DNA from: CAVQNQ01 sp963714205
Lineage (GTDB): Bacteria; Acidobacteriota; Terriglobia; Bryobacterales; Bryobacteraceae
Assembly (NCBI GenBank): GCA_963714205.1
Contig: CAVQNQ010000004.1
Location: 558,001-622,000 of the forward strand
DNA length: 64,000 nucleotides
Direction of reading: 5' to 3'
Shown piece by piece: positions 1 to 8,842 of this stretch. A program made the translations under genes and the position numbers. Within the stretch, counting starts at the first letter, position 1; every line of letters begins with the position of its first letter. Below the pieces are notes generated by a model, which saw nothing but the letters and a program-made list of their open reading frames with translations, made no database searches and was not told the DNA's origin.

Positions 1-884
1 CCGAACAAGCCGGCATCGCTGCCCAGCGCGGCTTTCTCGATGCGCGGCCTGGTGTAGCGGTAGTTGAAGGAGCGTCGCTCGAGCTCGGCGAACATGGCCG
101 GCGCGAACAGATCCCAGGCCGCCAAAGGCCCGCCGCTCAGCAGATACAGCGGAAAATTGAAGATCTGGTTGTAAGTGGCCAGGCAGATGCCCAGGGCCTT
201 GCCCATGCACTCGAAGACTCTTCTCGCCAGCGGATTGCCTTGCATGGCTAGATCGTAGACATCCTTGGAGCTCAGGTTGTCTCCCAGGCTGAGGTGCCGG
301 GCCATGGTCGATACGGCGGTTGCGGATGCGTGCTTTTCCAGGCACCCGTCGTTGCCGCAGGCGCATGGGTTGCCGTAGAGATCCACGGTGACGTGGCCCA
401 GTTCGCCGGCCATGCCCATGCACCCGTGCATCACGCGGCCATCGGAGATAATGCCGCCGCCGATCCCGGTGCCCAGGGTCAGCAGCACCAGGTCGTTGAC
501 GTCGCGGCCGGCGCCGATCCACTTTTCGCCCAGGGCCGCCGCATTAGCGTCGTTTTCCAGAATCACGGGGGCATTCAGGCGCTGCTGGAAGGCATCGCGG
601 GCGGGGAAGTTGTCGAAGGGAGGAATGTTGGGGGAGGCCAGGATAGTGCCGGTCTCCATGACGATGAATCCTGGCAGCGCGATGCCGATGCCCGCCAGCT
701 CGTCCGCGGCGCGCCGGTTCCTCAAGAAGAGCACCGCATCGACGAGGTCCTGGATAATGGCTTCCCGCCCGGCCGCGATATTGGTGGTGCCGTTCACCTT
801 GTCGATCAGGCTTCCGTTGCTGTCGATGGCCGCGGCGCGGAAGTTCGTGCCGCCTAAATCCACGCCGATAGAGTATTTCGCCAT
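1..884 (-). CDS. ROK-family sugar kinase (glucokinase-like), 3' end cut by window edge
   Basis: ATP-dependent phosphorylation of a sugar, probably glucose or a related hexose, in the cytoplasm. Reading the minus strand from the ATG at 884 gives 294 codons without a stop. The N-terminal phosphate-binding DLGGT lies at residues 9-13, ENDAN with the probable catalytic Asp at about 112, TLGTGIGGG at about 137-144, and the ROK zinc signature CACGNDGC at about 174-181. Family members are usually 300-320 aa, so only the last few residues are missing. It lies 54 nt downstream of the sugar-binding lipoprotein gene on the same strand, which suggests uptake and phosphorylation of one sugar. Some ROK proteins are repressors, but no N-terminal helix-turn-helix is present, so this is a kinase type. 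The exact substrate is not visible. Confidence 0.9.
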   Translation of the reverse strand, partial: MAKYSIGVDLGGTNFRAAAIDSNGSLIDKVNGTTNIAAGREAIIQDLVDAVLFLRNRRAADELAGIGIALPGFIVMETGTILASPNIPPFDNFPARDAFQQRLNAPVILENDANAAALGEKWIGAGRDVNDLVLLTLGTGIGGGIISDGRVMHGCMGMAGELGHVTVDLYGNPCACGNDGCLEKHASATAVSTMARHLSLGDNLSSKDVYDLAMQGNPLARRVFECMGKALGICLATYNQIFNFPLYLLSGGPLAAWDLFAPAMFAELERRSFNYRYTRPRIEKAALGSDAGLF

Positions 885-938
885 AGATAGGAATCATAAC
901 AGAGGATGGCGGGGTGCCAGTTACAACCTGGAATCCTT

Positions 939-1901
939 CTACGGATGCGCCGGCGATCCTCCGGCATGGCCCGCAAACTGGGCCGCGTTCTCGCGCGTGA
1001 CCAGCGTCTCGCCTGTATCGATGCGCGGCGCGACGGGCCGTTTGCGGGCCGCCTGGATGGCCGCCAGCACCGCGTCGCGGCCGAGAGCCTCGGGGTGCAT
1101 GGCGACATCCGCGGCCAGACGCCCGGCCTGAATGGCGCGCACCGCTTCGCTGGTGGCATCCACGCCCACGATGGCCACCCGCCCGGTCAGATTCCGCGCG
1201 GCCACCGCCTCCACCGCGCCCAGCGCCATCTGGTCGTTGGTGGCGAACACGGCCTGGAGGTCCGGGTGGCTCGTCAGCAGGTTCTCCATCACCGACATGC
1301 CCAGCGTGCGCTCGCTGTTGGCCGGCTGAACCGCCACGCACTCCATGCGCGGGGATCCCGCGAGCGCCTCTTGAAAGCCCGCCAGGCGGTCTTCGTGAGT
1401 GGCGATTCCCAGGATCCCGCGAATCACCGCCACCTTGCCCTTACCGCCCAGAAGCTTCACGATATACTCGCCCGCCAGGCGGCCCGCGCGGCGGTTATCG
1501 GCCCCGATGTAGCTCAGCTTCGCGGGCCAGTTGACATCCGTATCGACGATCACGACCGGGATGCCCGCATTCTTAGCCCGGTCGAGCACCGGCAGCACTT
1601 CCGACGCGCCCGCGGGCGCCACCGCCAGCGCCGCAACGCCGCGGGTGATCTGGTCCTCCAGAATGGAAACCTGTTGATCGACGTTGACTTCGCGTTCGGG
1701 CGCCAGCACCACCAGGTGCACGGCGGCATCGGACCGGGCGGCTTCTTCGGCCCCGGCTTTGACGCGCTGCCACCACTCGCTGTCGAGGGCCTTGGTGACC
1801 AGCGCAATTTCGATACTCTTTCCCCCGTCCCCGCGGCCGCAGGAAATCAGCCACGCCAGAGCCCCGGCCGCAACCAGACATCCGGATATAGTCCAACGCA
1901 T
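939..1901 (-). CDS. Sugar ABC transporter substrate-binding lipoprotein (ribose/LacI-type periplasmic binding fold)
   Basis: 320 aa. The N-terminus has a hydrophobic stretch ending in LISC, a lipobox that would place Cys21 at the membrane surface. The mature part follows the Peripla_BP_4 pattern: an IEIALVTKALDSEWW start, a repeated Rossmann-like fold with VVIVDTDVN and YIGADNRRAG, then VFATNDQMALGAVEA and VAIVGVDAT, where ribose- and galactose-binding proteins keep their sugar contacts. No ABC ATPase or permease gene is visible nearby, so the transport partners must lie beyond the left edge or elsewhere; a sensory role is also possible. The ROK kinase follows 54 nt downstream, arguing for one operon. 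Confidence 0.85.
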   Translation of the reverse strand: MRWTISGCLVAAGALAWLISCGRGDGGKSIEIALVTKALDSEWWQRVKAGAEEAARSDAAVHLVVLAPEREVNVDQQVSILEDQITRGVAALAVAPAGASEVLPVLDRAKNAGIPVVIVDTDVNWPAKLSYIGADNRRAGRLAGEYIVKLLGGKGKVAVIRGILGIATHEDRLAGFQEALAGSPRMECVAVQPANSERTLGMSVMENLLTSHPDLQAVFATNDQMALGAVEAVAARNLTGRVAIVGVDATSEAVRAIQAGRLAADVAMHPEALGRDAVLAAIQAARKRPVAPRIDTGETLVTRENAAQFAGHAGGSPAHP

Positions 1902-1980
1902 GTCTCTGTCAGGGTAGCGCTAATCGCACCCTTCGGAATACGATCTATACCCGGATGCCCTGCTGGCTGGGCTTCTGGCC

Positions 1981-2295
1981 TTATTGAAAGACCACTCTGC
2001 TATTGCTGCCCCCGAGTTCTATCCACTCGATTCGGCTGGCGCCATTGGCAGTCGAGATGGAGACGGCTGTTGCGGCCGCTTTCTGGCCGGTAGTTTCGAT
2101 CTTCGCGTTGGTGTCGATGCGATGGCCCCTCTCGTCCATCAGCACGACTTGAGATCCGTCCACCTTCAGGCTGTACTGGCCGGCCTTCAATTGGGCGGTG
2201 CCGGCCTGTGTGGAATTCGGAACAGAGAACGTATAGGTCTTCGCGCAGATGAGTGAAACACCCATCAGCGTCAGTATCGATAAGCGTTTAAGCAT
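1981..2295 (-). CDS. Small secreted protein of unknown function
   Basis: 104 aa from the ATG at 2295, chosen because a strong Shine-Dalgarno (AAGGAGG) lies 5-6 nt upstream and because the following residues, MLKRLSILTLMGVSLICA, form a typical export signal. A longer frame from 2406 would bury this signal and is unlikely. The mature part is beta-rich, with TYTFSVPNSTQAGTAQLKAGQYSLKVDG followed by VVLMDERG. This resembles small exported acidobacterial proteins with a carboxypeptidase-regulatory-like strand pattern, but no named domain is recognised with confidence. It is divergent from the metallohydrolase gene at 2406. Confidence 0.7.
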   Translation of the reverse strand: MLKRLSILTLMGVSLICAKTYTFSVPNSTQAGTAQLKAGQYSLKVDGSQVVLMDERGHRIDTNAKIETTGQKAAATAVSISTANGASRIEWIELGGSNSRVVFQ

Positions 2296-2347
2296 CTCAT
2301 CCTCCTTGCTGAAAGTGTTTTCGAAAGCAACGACGAGACCGGAATCT

Positions 2348-2377
2348 TTGAGGTTACATCGACGGGTTGTGTAGTAT
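2348..2377 (+). promoter_or_regulatory. Possible sigma70-type promoter for the metallohydrolase gene
   Basis: TTGAGG at 2348-2353 and TAGTAT at 2372-2377 are separated by 18 nt and could be -35 and -10 boxes. If used, transcription would begin near 2385, downstream of the TTG at 2367 that gives the longest frame. That would support a translation start near 2406. Matches are partial (4 of 6 in the -10 box). Confidence 0.35.
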
Positions 2378-2405
2378 TCTGGAGGGTCGAAGAGGGAGGC
2401 GGACA

Positions 2406-3182
2406 ATCGTCAAGTTCTGCGTGCTCGCGAGCGGCAGCTCGGGAAACGCCGCGCTGCTGACGGCGGGGAACACGCGCATTCTCCTGGATGCCGGGCTGAG
2501 CATGAAGGAGCTGGCACGGCGTCTGGCCTTGATCGGCGAAACTGTCGAAAATATCGACGCGATCTTGGTCACCCACGAACATTCCGATCACGTGGCCGGC
2601 CTCCCCGTGCTGGCCCGCAATAAGAATCTGCGTGCGGCTGTGTATATGACCTGGCTCACCGAGCCGGCCATCGATTGGGGCGAGACGCGGCCGAATGTCG
2701 AGCTGTTCCAGGCCGGCGCCGCCTTCCACATCGGCGCAATCGAGGTGCAGAGCTTCAGCGTGCCGCACGACGCCGTCGATCCCGTGGGCTTCTGCTTCGA
2801 GGCTGAGGGCGTGCGCATCGGCGTGGCCACGGATCTCGGCTACATCCCGGAATCGGTCAAGTATCATCTGCGCCGCACGGATCTGCTGCTGCTCGAAGCC
2901 AACCACGATCTCAATATGCTGAAGGTCGGCCCGTATCCGTGGTCCGTCAAGCAGCGCGTCATGAGCAGAGTCGGACACCTTTCGAACGACGGGATGTCCG
3001 AATACCTGGCGCGCGACCTCGACTCCTCGACCGCCGTCCTGGTGATGGGCCATTTAAGCGAACAGAACAACCATCCTGCGATCGTGGAGCAGGTGGCCGC
3101 CGGGACGCTCGCGGGGCGAGGCCTGGCGGCGCGGCTCTTCATCGCTACGCAGCGCACGCCGTCGGAAGTGTTTCAATTTTGA
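2406..3182 (+). CDS. MBL-fold metallohydrolase, WalJ/YycJ-like
   Basis: About 258 aa. A metallo-beta-lactamase fold hydrolase, related to YycJ/WalJ exonuclease-like proteins. The metal-binding motif THEHSDH sits in LVTHEHSDHVAGLP, and MGHLSEQNNH near the C-terminus supplies a further ligand region. Relatives begin with M-K-F-x-V-L-A-S-G-S-S-G-N; here the matching residues are VKFCVLASGSSGN, and the codon before V is ATC at 2406. A GGGAGG Shine-Dalgarno at 2394-2399 is 6 nt from this ATC. No ATG, GTG or TTG lies close by; the nearest canonical option is TTG at 2367, adding a 13-residue unsupported extension. Start therefore uncertain. Separated from purB by 7 nt and probably co-transcribed. 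Confidence 0.85.
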   Translation: MVKFCVLASGSSGNAALLTAGNTRILLDAGLSMKELARRLALIGETVENIDAILVTHEHSDHVAGLPVLARNKNLRAAVYMTWLTEPAIDWGETRPNVELFQAGAAFHIGAIEVQSFSVPHDAVDPVGFCFEAEGVRIGVATDLGYIPESVKYHLRRTDLLLLEANHDLNMLKVGPYPWSVKQRVMSRVGHLSNDGMSEYLARDLDSSTAVLVMGHLSEQNNHPAIVEQVAAGTLAGRGLAARLFIATQRTPSEVFQF

Positions 3183-3189
3183 TGCGACT

Positions 3190-4503
3190 ATGATTCCTCG
3201 ATATACGCGGCCCGTCATGGGCCGGATCTGGAGCGACCGGAACCGCTTCCAGCAATGGCTCGAAGTGGAGCTGGCGGCCGCGGAGGCGCTGGCGGAAATG
3301 GGCGTCGTCCCGCAAGAGGCCGCGCGCCTGCTGCGCGCGCACGCGGGCTTCGAGCCTGAACGGGTTCTCGAAATCGAGAAAGAAGTCCGGCACGATGTGA
3401 TCGCTTTCACGACCGCGGTGGCCGAGAGCATGACCCGCGCGGGGCACGCTGAAGCTTCGCGCTGGCTGCACTACGGGCTGACTTCCAACGACGTGGTGGA
3501 TACCGCCCAGGCGCTGCTTCTCCAGCAGGCCGCCGCCCTGATTCTGGCGGATCTCGAGGCGCTGCGCGCGGTCCTCAAGCGGCGCGCGCTGGAGTTCCGC
3601 CACACGGTGCAGATCGGCCGCACCCACGGGGTTCACGCCGAGCCGATCGTTTTCGGGCTGAAGTTCGCCATCTGGTACGAGGAGGCCGGCCGCGACCTGG
3701 CTCGCTTGCGCGCGGCGGCCGAGGATCTGCGCGTGGGTAAAATGTCCGGCGCGGTGGGCACTTTCGCGCATATCGGGCCGGATGCGGAGGAGCGCATCTG
3801 CGCGCGCCTCAACTTGCGGCCGGCCGCCGTGACTTCCCAGGTGATCCAGCGCGACCGGCACGCGGCTTTCGTGGCGGCGCTGGCGCTGGCGGCGGCGCTG
3901 TGCGAGAAGATCGCGCTCGAGGTGCGCCACCTGCAGCGCACCGAGGTGCGCGAGGCCGAGGAGTACTTCGCGCGCGGCCAGAAGGGCAGCTCGGCCATGC
4001 CTCACAAACGCAACCCGGTTACCAGCGAGCAGATCTGCGGACTGGCGCGCGTGGTGCGCGCCAACGCCCAGGCGGCTTTCGAGAACGTGGCGCTGTGGCA
4101 CGAGCGCGATATCTCGCACTCTTCGGTGGAGCGCGTGATTCTGCCGGATTCCACCATCCTGGCCGATTATCTGCTGACTAAGACCACCGAGCTGGTGGAC
4201 CGGCTGATGGTCTATCCCGAGCGCATGCGGCGCAACCTGGAGATGACGCGCGGGCTGGTCTTCTCCGGCCAGTTGCTGCTGGACCTGGCCTCCGCCGGAA
4301 TGATGCGGGAAGACGCCTATCGAATCGTGCAGGGGCACGCCATGCGCGCCTGGGAACAGGAGGGCGATTTCCGTGCCGCCATCGATGCCGATCCGGAAAT
4401 CCGCGCCGTGCTTACCCCCGGGCGCATCGCCGAGGCTTTTTCGCTGGAGCGCCAGCTGCGCAACGTGGACCGCATTTTCGAGCGCGTCTTCGGCGCGGCG
4501 TGA
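3190..4503 (+). CDS. purB: Adenylosuccinate lyase
   Basis: 437 aa, the usual length. Cleaves SAICAR and adenylosuccinate in de novo purine synthesis, cytoplasmic homotetramer. The N-terminus IPRYTRPVMGRIWSDRNRFQQW is typical of bacterial PurB; TSNDVVD, IGRTHGVHAEP and the flexible-loop signature GSSAMPHKRNP (catalytic Ser region) are all present. The ATG at 3190 lies 7 nt after the metallohydrolase stop. Superfamily relatives such as argininosuccinate lyase share the loop signature, but the N-terminal sequence fits PurB best. Confidence 0.95.
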   Translation: MIPRYTRPVMGRIWSDRNRFQQWLEVELAAAEALAEMGVVPQEAARLLRAHAGFEPERVLEIEKEVRHDVIAFTTAVAESMTRAGHAEASRWLHYGLTSNDVVDTAQALLLQQAAALILADLEALRAVLKRRALEFRHTVQIGRTHGVHAEPIVFGLKFAIWYEEAGRDLARLRAAAEDLRVGKMSGAVGTFAHIGPDAEERICARLNLRPAAVTSQVIQRDRHAAFVAALALAAALCEKIALEVRHLQRTEVREAEEYFARGQKGSSAMPHKRNPVTSEQICGLARVVRANAQAAFENVALWHERDISHSSVERVILPDSTILADYLLTKTTELVDRLMVYPERMRRNLEMTRGLVFSGQLLLDLASAGMMREDAYRIVQGHAMRAWEQEGDFRAAIDADPEIRAVLTPGRIAEAFSLERQLRNVDRIFERVFGAA

Positions 4504-4583
4504 GTTCACACACGGTCCGCCACTGGGTGGCGCGCCGCACAGCCGGCGAATGGTCTTGGGATTGCAAACATTTCCTCCGCGTT

Positions 4584-5792
4584 ATGTCAATACTACCCGA
4601 CTATGCGGCTGCCCAGCCGTTACCGTCCGCCGCCGAAGCCAGCAGGGCGGGGAAGATGGAAACGATGGGCCGCTTGCTGGGCGGGGTCGCGCACGACTTT
4701 GCCAACCTGGTGACGCTCATTTCGGGCTACTCGGAAATCCTGCTGACGCGCATGGGCCAAAACGACCCGCTGCGTCCGGAACTGGAAGAGATTCGCAAGG
4801 CAGCCAACCGCGGCGCCCGGCTCACTTCGCAGCTTCTGGGCTACACGCGCGGCCAGGTTCCGCAGCCAAAGGTCGTGGATCTGAACGAGATTACCGCCGG
4901 CATGGCGCGCATGCTCCACCCCATCATCGGCGAACACGTGGAGTTCCGCACCATCTTGGATCCCGCCCTCTGTCAGGTGTTCGCGGATGCGGGTCAGTTG
5001 GAGCAGGTGCTCATGAACCTGATCCTCAACGCGCGCGACGCCGTGCCCACGGGCGGGCGCATTACCGTGGAAACCTGCAACCGTGAACTGGGCGCGAGCG
5101 GTAATGGCGACGCCTTGCAGCCGGGCGCCTACGCGACGGTCAGCGTTCGCGACACCGGGCGCGGCATCGACCCACAATTATTGAATCGGATTTTCGAGCC
5201 CTTTTTTACCACCAAGCCGGAAGGCAAAGGTACCGGCCTCGGTCTCAACATCGCGTTGAACATCGTTAAGGAGGCCGGAGGCGCCATTCGCGTAAGCAGC
5301 ACTCCCGGTGCGGGCTCCGATTTCATGGTCTATCTTCCGCGTGCGCCTGTGGCGGCCCAGGCAGCCGAGGCCCGCGCGGCTCGCTTACCCGCGCCGGGCG
5401 GCAGCGAGACAATTCTGCTGGTGGAAGACGACGAAGGCGTGCGGCGGCTGCTGGCTACCATGCTTGCGCGGCGGGGTTTTCGGGTATTGGACGCTGCCAG
5501 CCCACTCGAGGCTCTGGACTTGTTCGCGGCGCACGAAGCCGAGATTGCCCTGGTCCTGACCGACATGGTGATGCCCGGGATGAACGGCCGCGAACTGGTC
5601 AAGCGGCTTCAGGCGGTCCGGCCGGAGCTGAAGGTAGTTTACATGTCCGGTTACACCAACGACGTGCTGGTCAGCACCGGCGCGCTCCGCCCCGGCATGG
5701 CCTTCCTGCAAAAACCGTTGCGTCCCGACATGCTGGCCGCCAAGATCCGCGAGACGCTCGATTCCCCATCCCGACCGTTTAACCCCTGCTGA
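4584..5792 (+). CDS. Hybrid sensor histidine kinase with C-terminal receiver domain
   Basis: 402 aa from the ATG at 4584; an alternative GTG at 4500 overlaps purB and adds a segment without domain character. No transmembrane segment or sensor domain is visible, so it is probably a soluble kinase. Order: H-box GGVAHDFANLV with the phosphorylated His at about 37, N-box LNARDAV, G1 DTGRGID, F-box FFTTKPEGKGTGLGLN, then a receiver domain starting ILLVEDDEGVRRLL with the phospho-acceptor Asp in LTDMVMPGMNG and the conserved Lys in LQKPL. The fusion suggests internal phosphorelay to an unlinked phosphotransfer protein or response regulator. Signal and output unknown. Confidence 0.9.
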   Translation: MSILPDYAAAQPLPSAAEASRAGKMETMGRLLGGVAHDFANLVTLISGYSEILLTRMGQNDPLRPELEEIRKAANRGARLTSQLLGYTRGQVPQPKVVDLNEITAGMARMLHPIIGEHVEFRTILDPALCQVFADAGQLEQVLMNLILNARDAVPTGGRITVETCNRELGASGNGDALQPGAYATVSVRDTGRGIDPQLLNRIFEPFFTTKPEGKGTGLGLNIALNIVKEAGGAIRVSSTPGAGSDFMVYLPRAPVAAQAAEARAARLPAPGGSETILLVEDDEGVRRLLATMLARRGFRVLDAASPLEALDLFAAHEAEIALVLTDMVMPGMNGRELVKRLQAVRPELKVVYMSGYTNDVLVSTGALRPGMAFLQKPLRPDMLAAKIRETLDSPSRPFNPC

Positions 5793-5861
5793 TCTCCGCT
5801 GGGCCCCGGAGGCTCGGCAAGACGCCCGGTGGAGTGCTGTAATGAAAGCACTTTTTCCGGT

Positions 5862-6917
5862 ATGTGGGATTCTGTCAAGCACCTCAGGAGGGCCTGGAAG
5901 CACGCGCATCGGCGCGCCCGCGAGATCCGTATGATTGCCGGGGGGCTGGCGTCCCGAGACCACCCCATTCTGGCGCACATCATCCCCATGCGCCGCTGCA
6001 ACCTAGCCTGCGCGTACTGCAACGAGTATGACGCCAGTTCCAAGCCGGTCCCGCTCGAAACCATGCACCAGCGCCTGGACCGCCTGGCCGCGCTGGGCAC
6101 CGCGATCGTCACGATCAGCGGCGGTGAGCCCTTGCTGCATCCCGATCTGGATGCCATCGTCGAACGGATTCGCCGCCGCGGCATGATCGCCGGAATCATC
6201 ACCAACGGTTACTTCCTCACCGCCGAGCGGATCGAGCGCCTGAACCGCGCGGGCTTGGATCATCTCCAGATTTCCATCGACAACGTGATGCCCGACGAGG
6301 TTTCGAAGAAGAGCCTCAAGGTGCTCGATAAGAAGCTGCGCCTGCTGGCCGGGCACGCCGAGTTTCACGTGAACATCAATTCGGTGGTGGGCGGCGGCAC
6401 GCGCCATCCCTGGGATGCCATGACCATCGGCCGGCGCGCCCTCGAGCTGGGCTTCACCTCCACGGTTGGAATCATCCACGATGGCGACGGCCAATTGCGG
6501 CCCCTCGGAGGCGAGGAGCGCGACGTATACAGGGCCATGCGATCTCTGGAGAAGAGCAGCTACGCCCAGATCAACCGCTTCCAGGAGAACATCGCTCACG
6601 GCCGCGAGAATCAGTGGCGCTGCCGGGCCGGCGCGCGCTACCTCTACGTCTGTGAGGACGGCCTGGTGCACTACTGTTCCCAGCAGCGCGGCTACCCGGC
6701 CAAACCCCTGATGGAGTACACTCTCGAGGATATCCGCCGCGAATACCGCACCGCCAAAAGCTGCGCCCCGCGCTGCACGGTGGCGTGCGCGCACCAGGTT
6801 TCCTGCATCGATTTCTGGCGCGACCCGCAGGACCGGGCCGCGCCCGCGCCGGCGGATCAGGCGGTCCTGGCGCGCTCCGCCACTACCTCTGAGAGCTTGC
6901 CGGAGCGCACGTCGTAG
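5862..6917 (+). CDS. Radical SAM protein with cysteine-rich C-terminal (SPASM-like) region
   Basis: 351 aa from ATG 5862 (a GTG at 5829 is an alternative; neither has a good Shine-Dalgarno). The radical SAM cluster motif is CNLACAYC in [14 protein letters not shown], followed by the SAM-binding [12 protein letters not shown] and the ITNGYF strand. The C-terminal part has many further cysteines: the C of QWRCRAG, CEDG, YCSQQ, CAPRC and CAHQVSC, consistent with one or two auxiliary iron-sulfur clusters as in SPASM or twitch domains. Such proteins modify peptides or small molecules; no precursor peptide is seen nearby, so the substrate is unknown. The 3' end overlaps the convergent carbonic anhydrase gene by 61 bp. 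Confidence 0.8.
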   Translation: MWDSVKHLRRAWKHAHRRAREIRMIAGGLASRDHPILAHIIPMRRCNLACAYCNEYDASSKPVPLETMHQRLDRLAALGTAIVTISGGEPLLHPDLDAIVERIRRRGMIAGIITNGYFLTAERIERLNRAGLDHLQISIDNVMPDEVSKKSLKVLDKKLRLLAGHAEFHVNINSVVGGGTRHPWDAMTIGRRALELGFTSTVGIIHDGDGQLRPLGGEERDVYRAMRSLEKSSYAQINRFQENIAHGRENQWRCRAGARYLYVCEDGLVHYCSQQRGYPAKPLMEYTLEDIRREYRTAKSCAPRCTVACAHQVSCIDFWRDPQDRAAPAPADQAVLARSATTSESLPERTS

Positions 6918-7375
6918 ACGAAACCGCGTACGGGGATCTCCCGCGGAATCCAGGGGTGCACTCGTAGCTTGAGGATCTGGCGCCGCACGTTCTCCTCCAC
7001 GTTGTCGAAGGCGCCAAAACTGGAAGGCGCCACCGGGACTCCGCCGGTCTCGCGGATGAGCCGCTCCCGCAGTTCCTCGTCGTGGAAGGTCAACATCCCG
7101 CAATCGGTGTGGTTCACGATCATGAATTCCCGCGTGCCCAGCAGCTGATGGGAGATCACCAGGGAACGCAGGGCGTCTTCGGTGATCAGCCCGCCCGCGT
7201 TGCGGATGATGTGGGCTTCGCCGGTCTTCAGGCCCAGCATCGGCTCGATGGTCAGCCGGGCATCCATGCAGGCCACCACCGCCAGCTTGCGGCTGGGCGG
7301 CATGGGCAGGTTACCCAGATGGAAAGACTGCGCGTAATCCTGGTTGGCTCGCAATGCGTCGTCAATAATGCTCAT
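6857..7375 (-). CDS. Beta-class carbonic anhydrase
   Basis: 172 aa from ATG 7375, preceded by a GGGAGGG Shine-Dalgarno. Interconverts CO2 and bicarbonate using zinc. Ligands are visible as Cys36 with the Asp38/Arg40 dyad in VACMDARL, then His89 and Cys92 in VNHTDCGM. The protein is short and resembles the clade of small beta-carbonic anhydrases (about 160-190 aa), ending with [11 protein letters not shown]. Convergent with and overlapping the radical SAM gene. A longer frame to 7396 is less likely given the ribosome-binding site. Confidence 0.9.
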   Translation of the reverse strand: MSIIDDALRANQDYAQSFHLGNLPMPPSRKLAVVACMDARLTIEPMLGLKTGEAHIIRNAGGLITEDALRSLVISHQLLGTREFMIVNHTDCGMLTFHDEELRERLIRETGGVPVAPSSFGAFDNVEENVRRQILKLRVHPWIPREIPVRGFVYDVRSGKLSEVVAERARTA

Positions 7376-7441
7376 TAAATCCCTCCCTGCTCCCAATCAT
7401 CGGGCATCGCAGCGGTTTATGCGATTCCCCACCGGGGCGGG

Positions 7442-8839
7442 GTGCGGCTGGTTCCGTACGGCCGTGTTAGTGTGGGATTCGTGATCCTGGATCCCGCAAC
7501 CGCCCCCTGGGCGCCGGATTCGTGGCGCGGCCGCCCTGCCCTGCAACAGCCCGAGTACCCCGATAGCGCGTCTCTCGAAGACACTGTGGCGGAGTTGCGC
7601 AGTTTGCCGCCCCTGGTGACCAGTTGGGAAGTGGTGCTGCTCAAGCGGCAACTGGCCGAAGCGGCGGCCGGCGAGCGCTTCGTCTTACAGGGCGGAGATT
7701 GCGCCGAGCGCTTCGCCGACTGCACCTCCCCGCGCGTCGCCAACCTGCTCAAGGTGCTGTTGCAGATGAGCCTGGTGCTGGTGGTGGGCGCCAAGCGCCC
7801 GGTCACCCGCGTGGGGCGCTTCGCGGGCCAGTATGCCAAGCCGCGCTCGAGCGAATGGGAGACCCGCGACGGCGTGACGCTGCCCTCCTACCGCGGCGAC
7901 ATGATCAACCAGCCGGAATTCACTGCCGCCGCGCGCCGCCCCGACCCACATCGGCTGCTGCGCGCCTACGAACGCTCCGGCCTCACCCTGAATTTCATCC
8001 GCGCGCTGGTCAAGGGTGGCTTCGCCGATCTACACCATCCCGAATATTTCGACCTGGATTGGGTCGAACAATCGCCCCTGGCCGACGAATACCACCACAT
8101 GGTGGAAACCATCGGCGAGTCGCTGCGCTTTATGGAGAACGTGCTGGGCGTGCGCGCGGGGGAGACGGATCGCATCGATTTCTTTACAGCCCACGAAGCC
8201 CTGCACCTGGCATACGAAGAAGCTCAGACGCGCCGCGTGCCGCGCCGCCCCGGCTGGTTCAACCTGGCCACGCACTTTCCATGGGCCGGGCTGCGCACCA
8301 ACCACGCCGCGGGAGCGCACATCGAGTACCTGAGAGGCATTGAGAATCCGGTGGGCGTCAAGATCGGCCCCGGCACTACCCGCGAAGAGGTGGCGCGCCT
8401 GATCGATACACTCGATCCCGCCCGCACGCCGGGCCGCCTGACCTTCATCCACCGTTTCGGGGCCGGCCGCATCGCTGGCGATCTCCCGGACCTGATCGCC
8501 GCGGCTCTCGCGGAAGGCGCCCGCCCCGTGTGGGTCTGCGACCCCATGCACGGCAACACGCGCACGACCGCCGCGGGCGTCAAAACGCGCTACTTCGAGG
8601 ACATCTATGCGGAGGTTGAGCGGGCTTTCGAGATTCACCGCGCCATGGGCCACAGGCTGGGCGGCGTGCACATCGAATTGACCGGCGAGAACGTCACCGA
8701 ATGCATCGGGGGTGAGCGCGGGCCGGGCGAAGCGGACCTGGCGCGCGCTTACGAATCGGAGATCGATCCGCGCCTGAACTACCGGCAGTCGCTCGAGTTG
8801 GCTTTCCTGATCGCCCGCAAGATGCAGAGCGGGGAGTGA
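7442..8839 (+). CDS. 3-deoxy-7-phosphoheptulonate synthase, class II (DAHP synthase)
   Basis: Up to 465 aa. First step of the shikimate pathway: phosphoenolpyruvate plus erythrose 4-phosphate. Class II (plant/mycobacterial type) is shown by FVLQGGDCAERF, PVTRVGRFAGQYAKPRS, SYRGDMINQ, FTAHEALHLAYEEA, VGVKIGPGTT, CDPMHGNT and GENVTECIGG. The start is uncertain: GTG at 7442 gives the longest form, while GTG at 7481 (MILDPATAPWAPDSW) would match the family start better. Stand-alone; no other aromatic amino acid gene adjacent. It meets the next gene convergently with a 3-nt gap. Confidence 0.93.
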   Translation: MRLVPYGRVSVGFVILDPATAPWAPDSWRGRPALQQPEYPDSASLEDTVAELRSLPPLVTSWEVVLLKRQLAEAAAGERFVLQGGDCAERFADCTSPRVANLLKVLLQMSLVLVVGAKRPVTRVGRFAGQYAKPRSSEWETRDGVTLPSYRGDMINQPEFTAAARRPDPHRLLRAYERSGLTLNFIRALVKGGFADLHHPEYFDLDWVEQSPLADEYHHMVETIGESLRFMENVLGVRAGETDRIDFFTAHEALHLAYEEAQTRRVPRRPGWFNLATHFPWAGLRTNHAAGAHIEYLRGIENPVGVKIGPGTTREEVARLIDTLDPARTPGRLTFIHRFGAGRIAGDLPDLIAAALAEGARPVWVCDPMHGNTRTTAAGVKTRYFEDIYAEVERAFEIHRAMGHRLGGVHIELTGENVTECIGGERGPGEADLARAYESEIDPRLNYRQSLELAFLIARKMQSGE

Positions 8840-8842
8840 GCG

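Noticed and set aside
3145..4509. 454-codon frame antisense to purB
   Set aside because: Shadow of a complete purB with all catalytic motifs in the sense frame.
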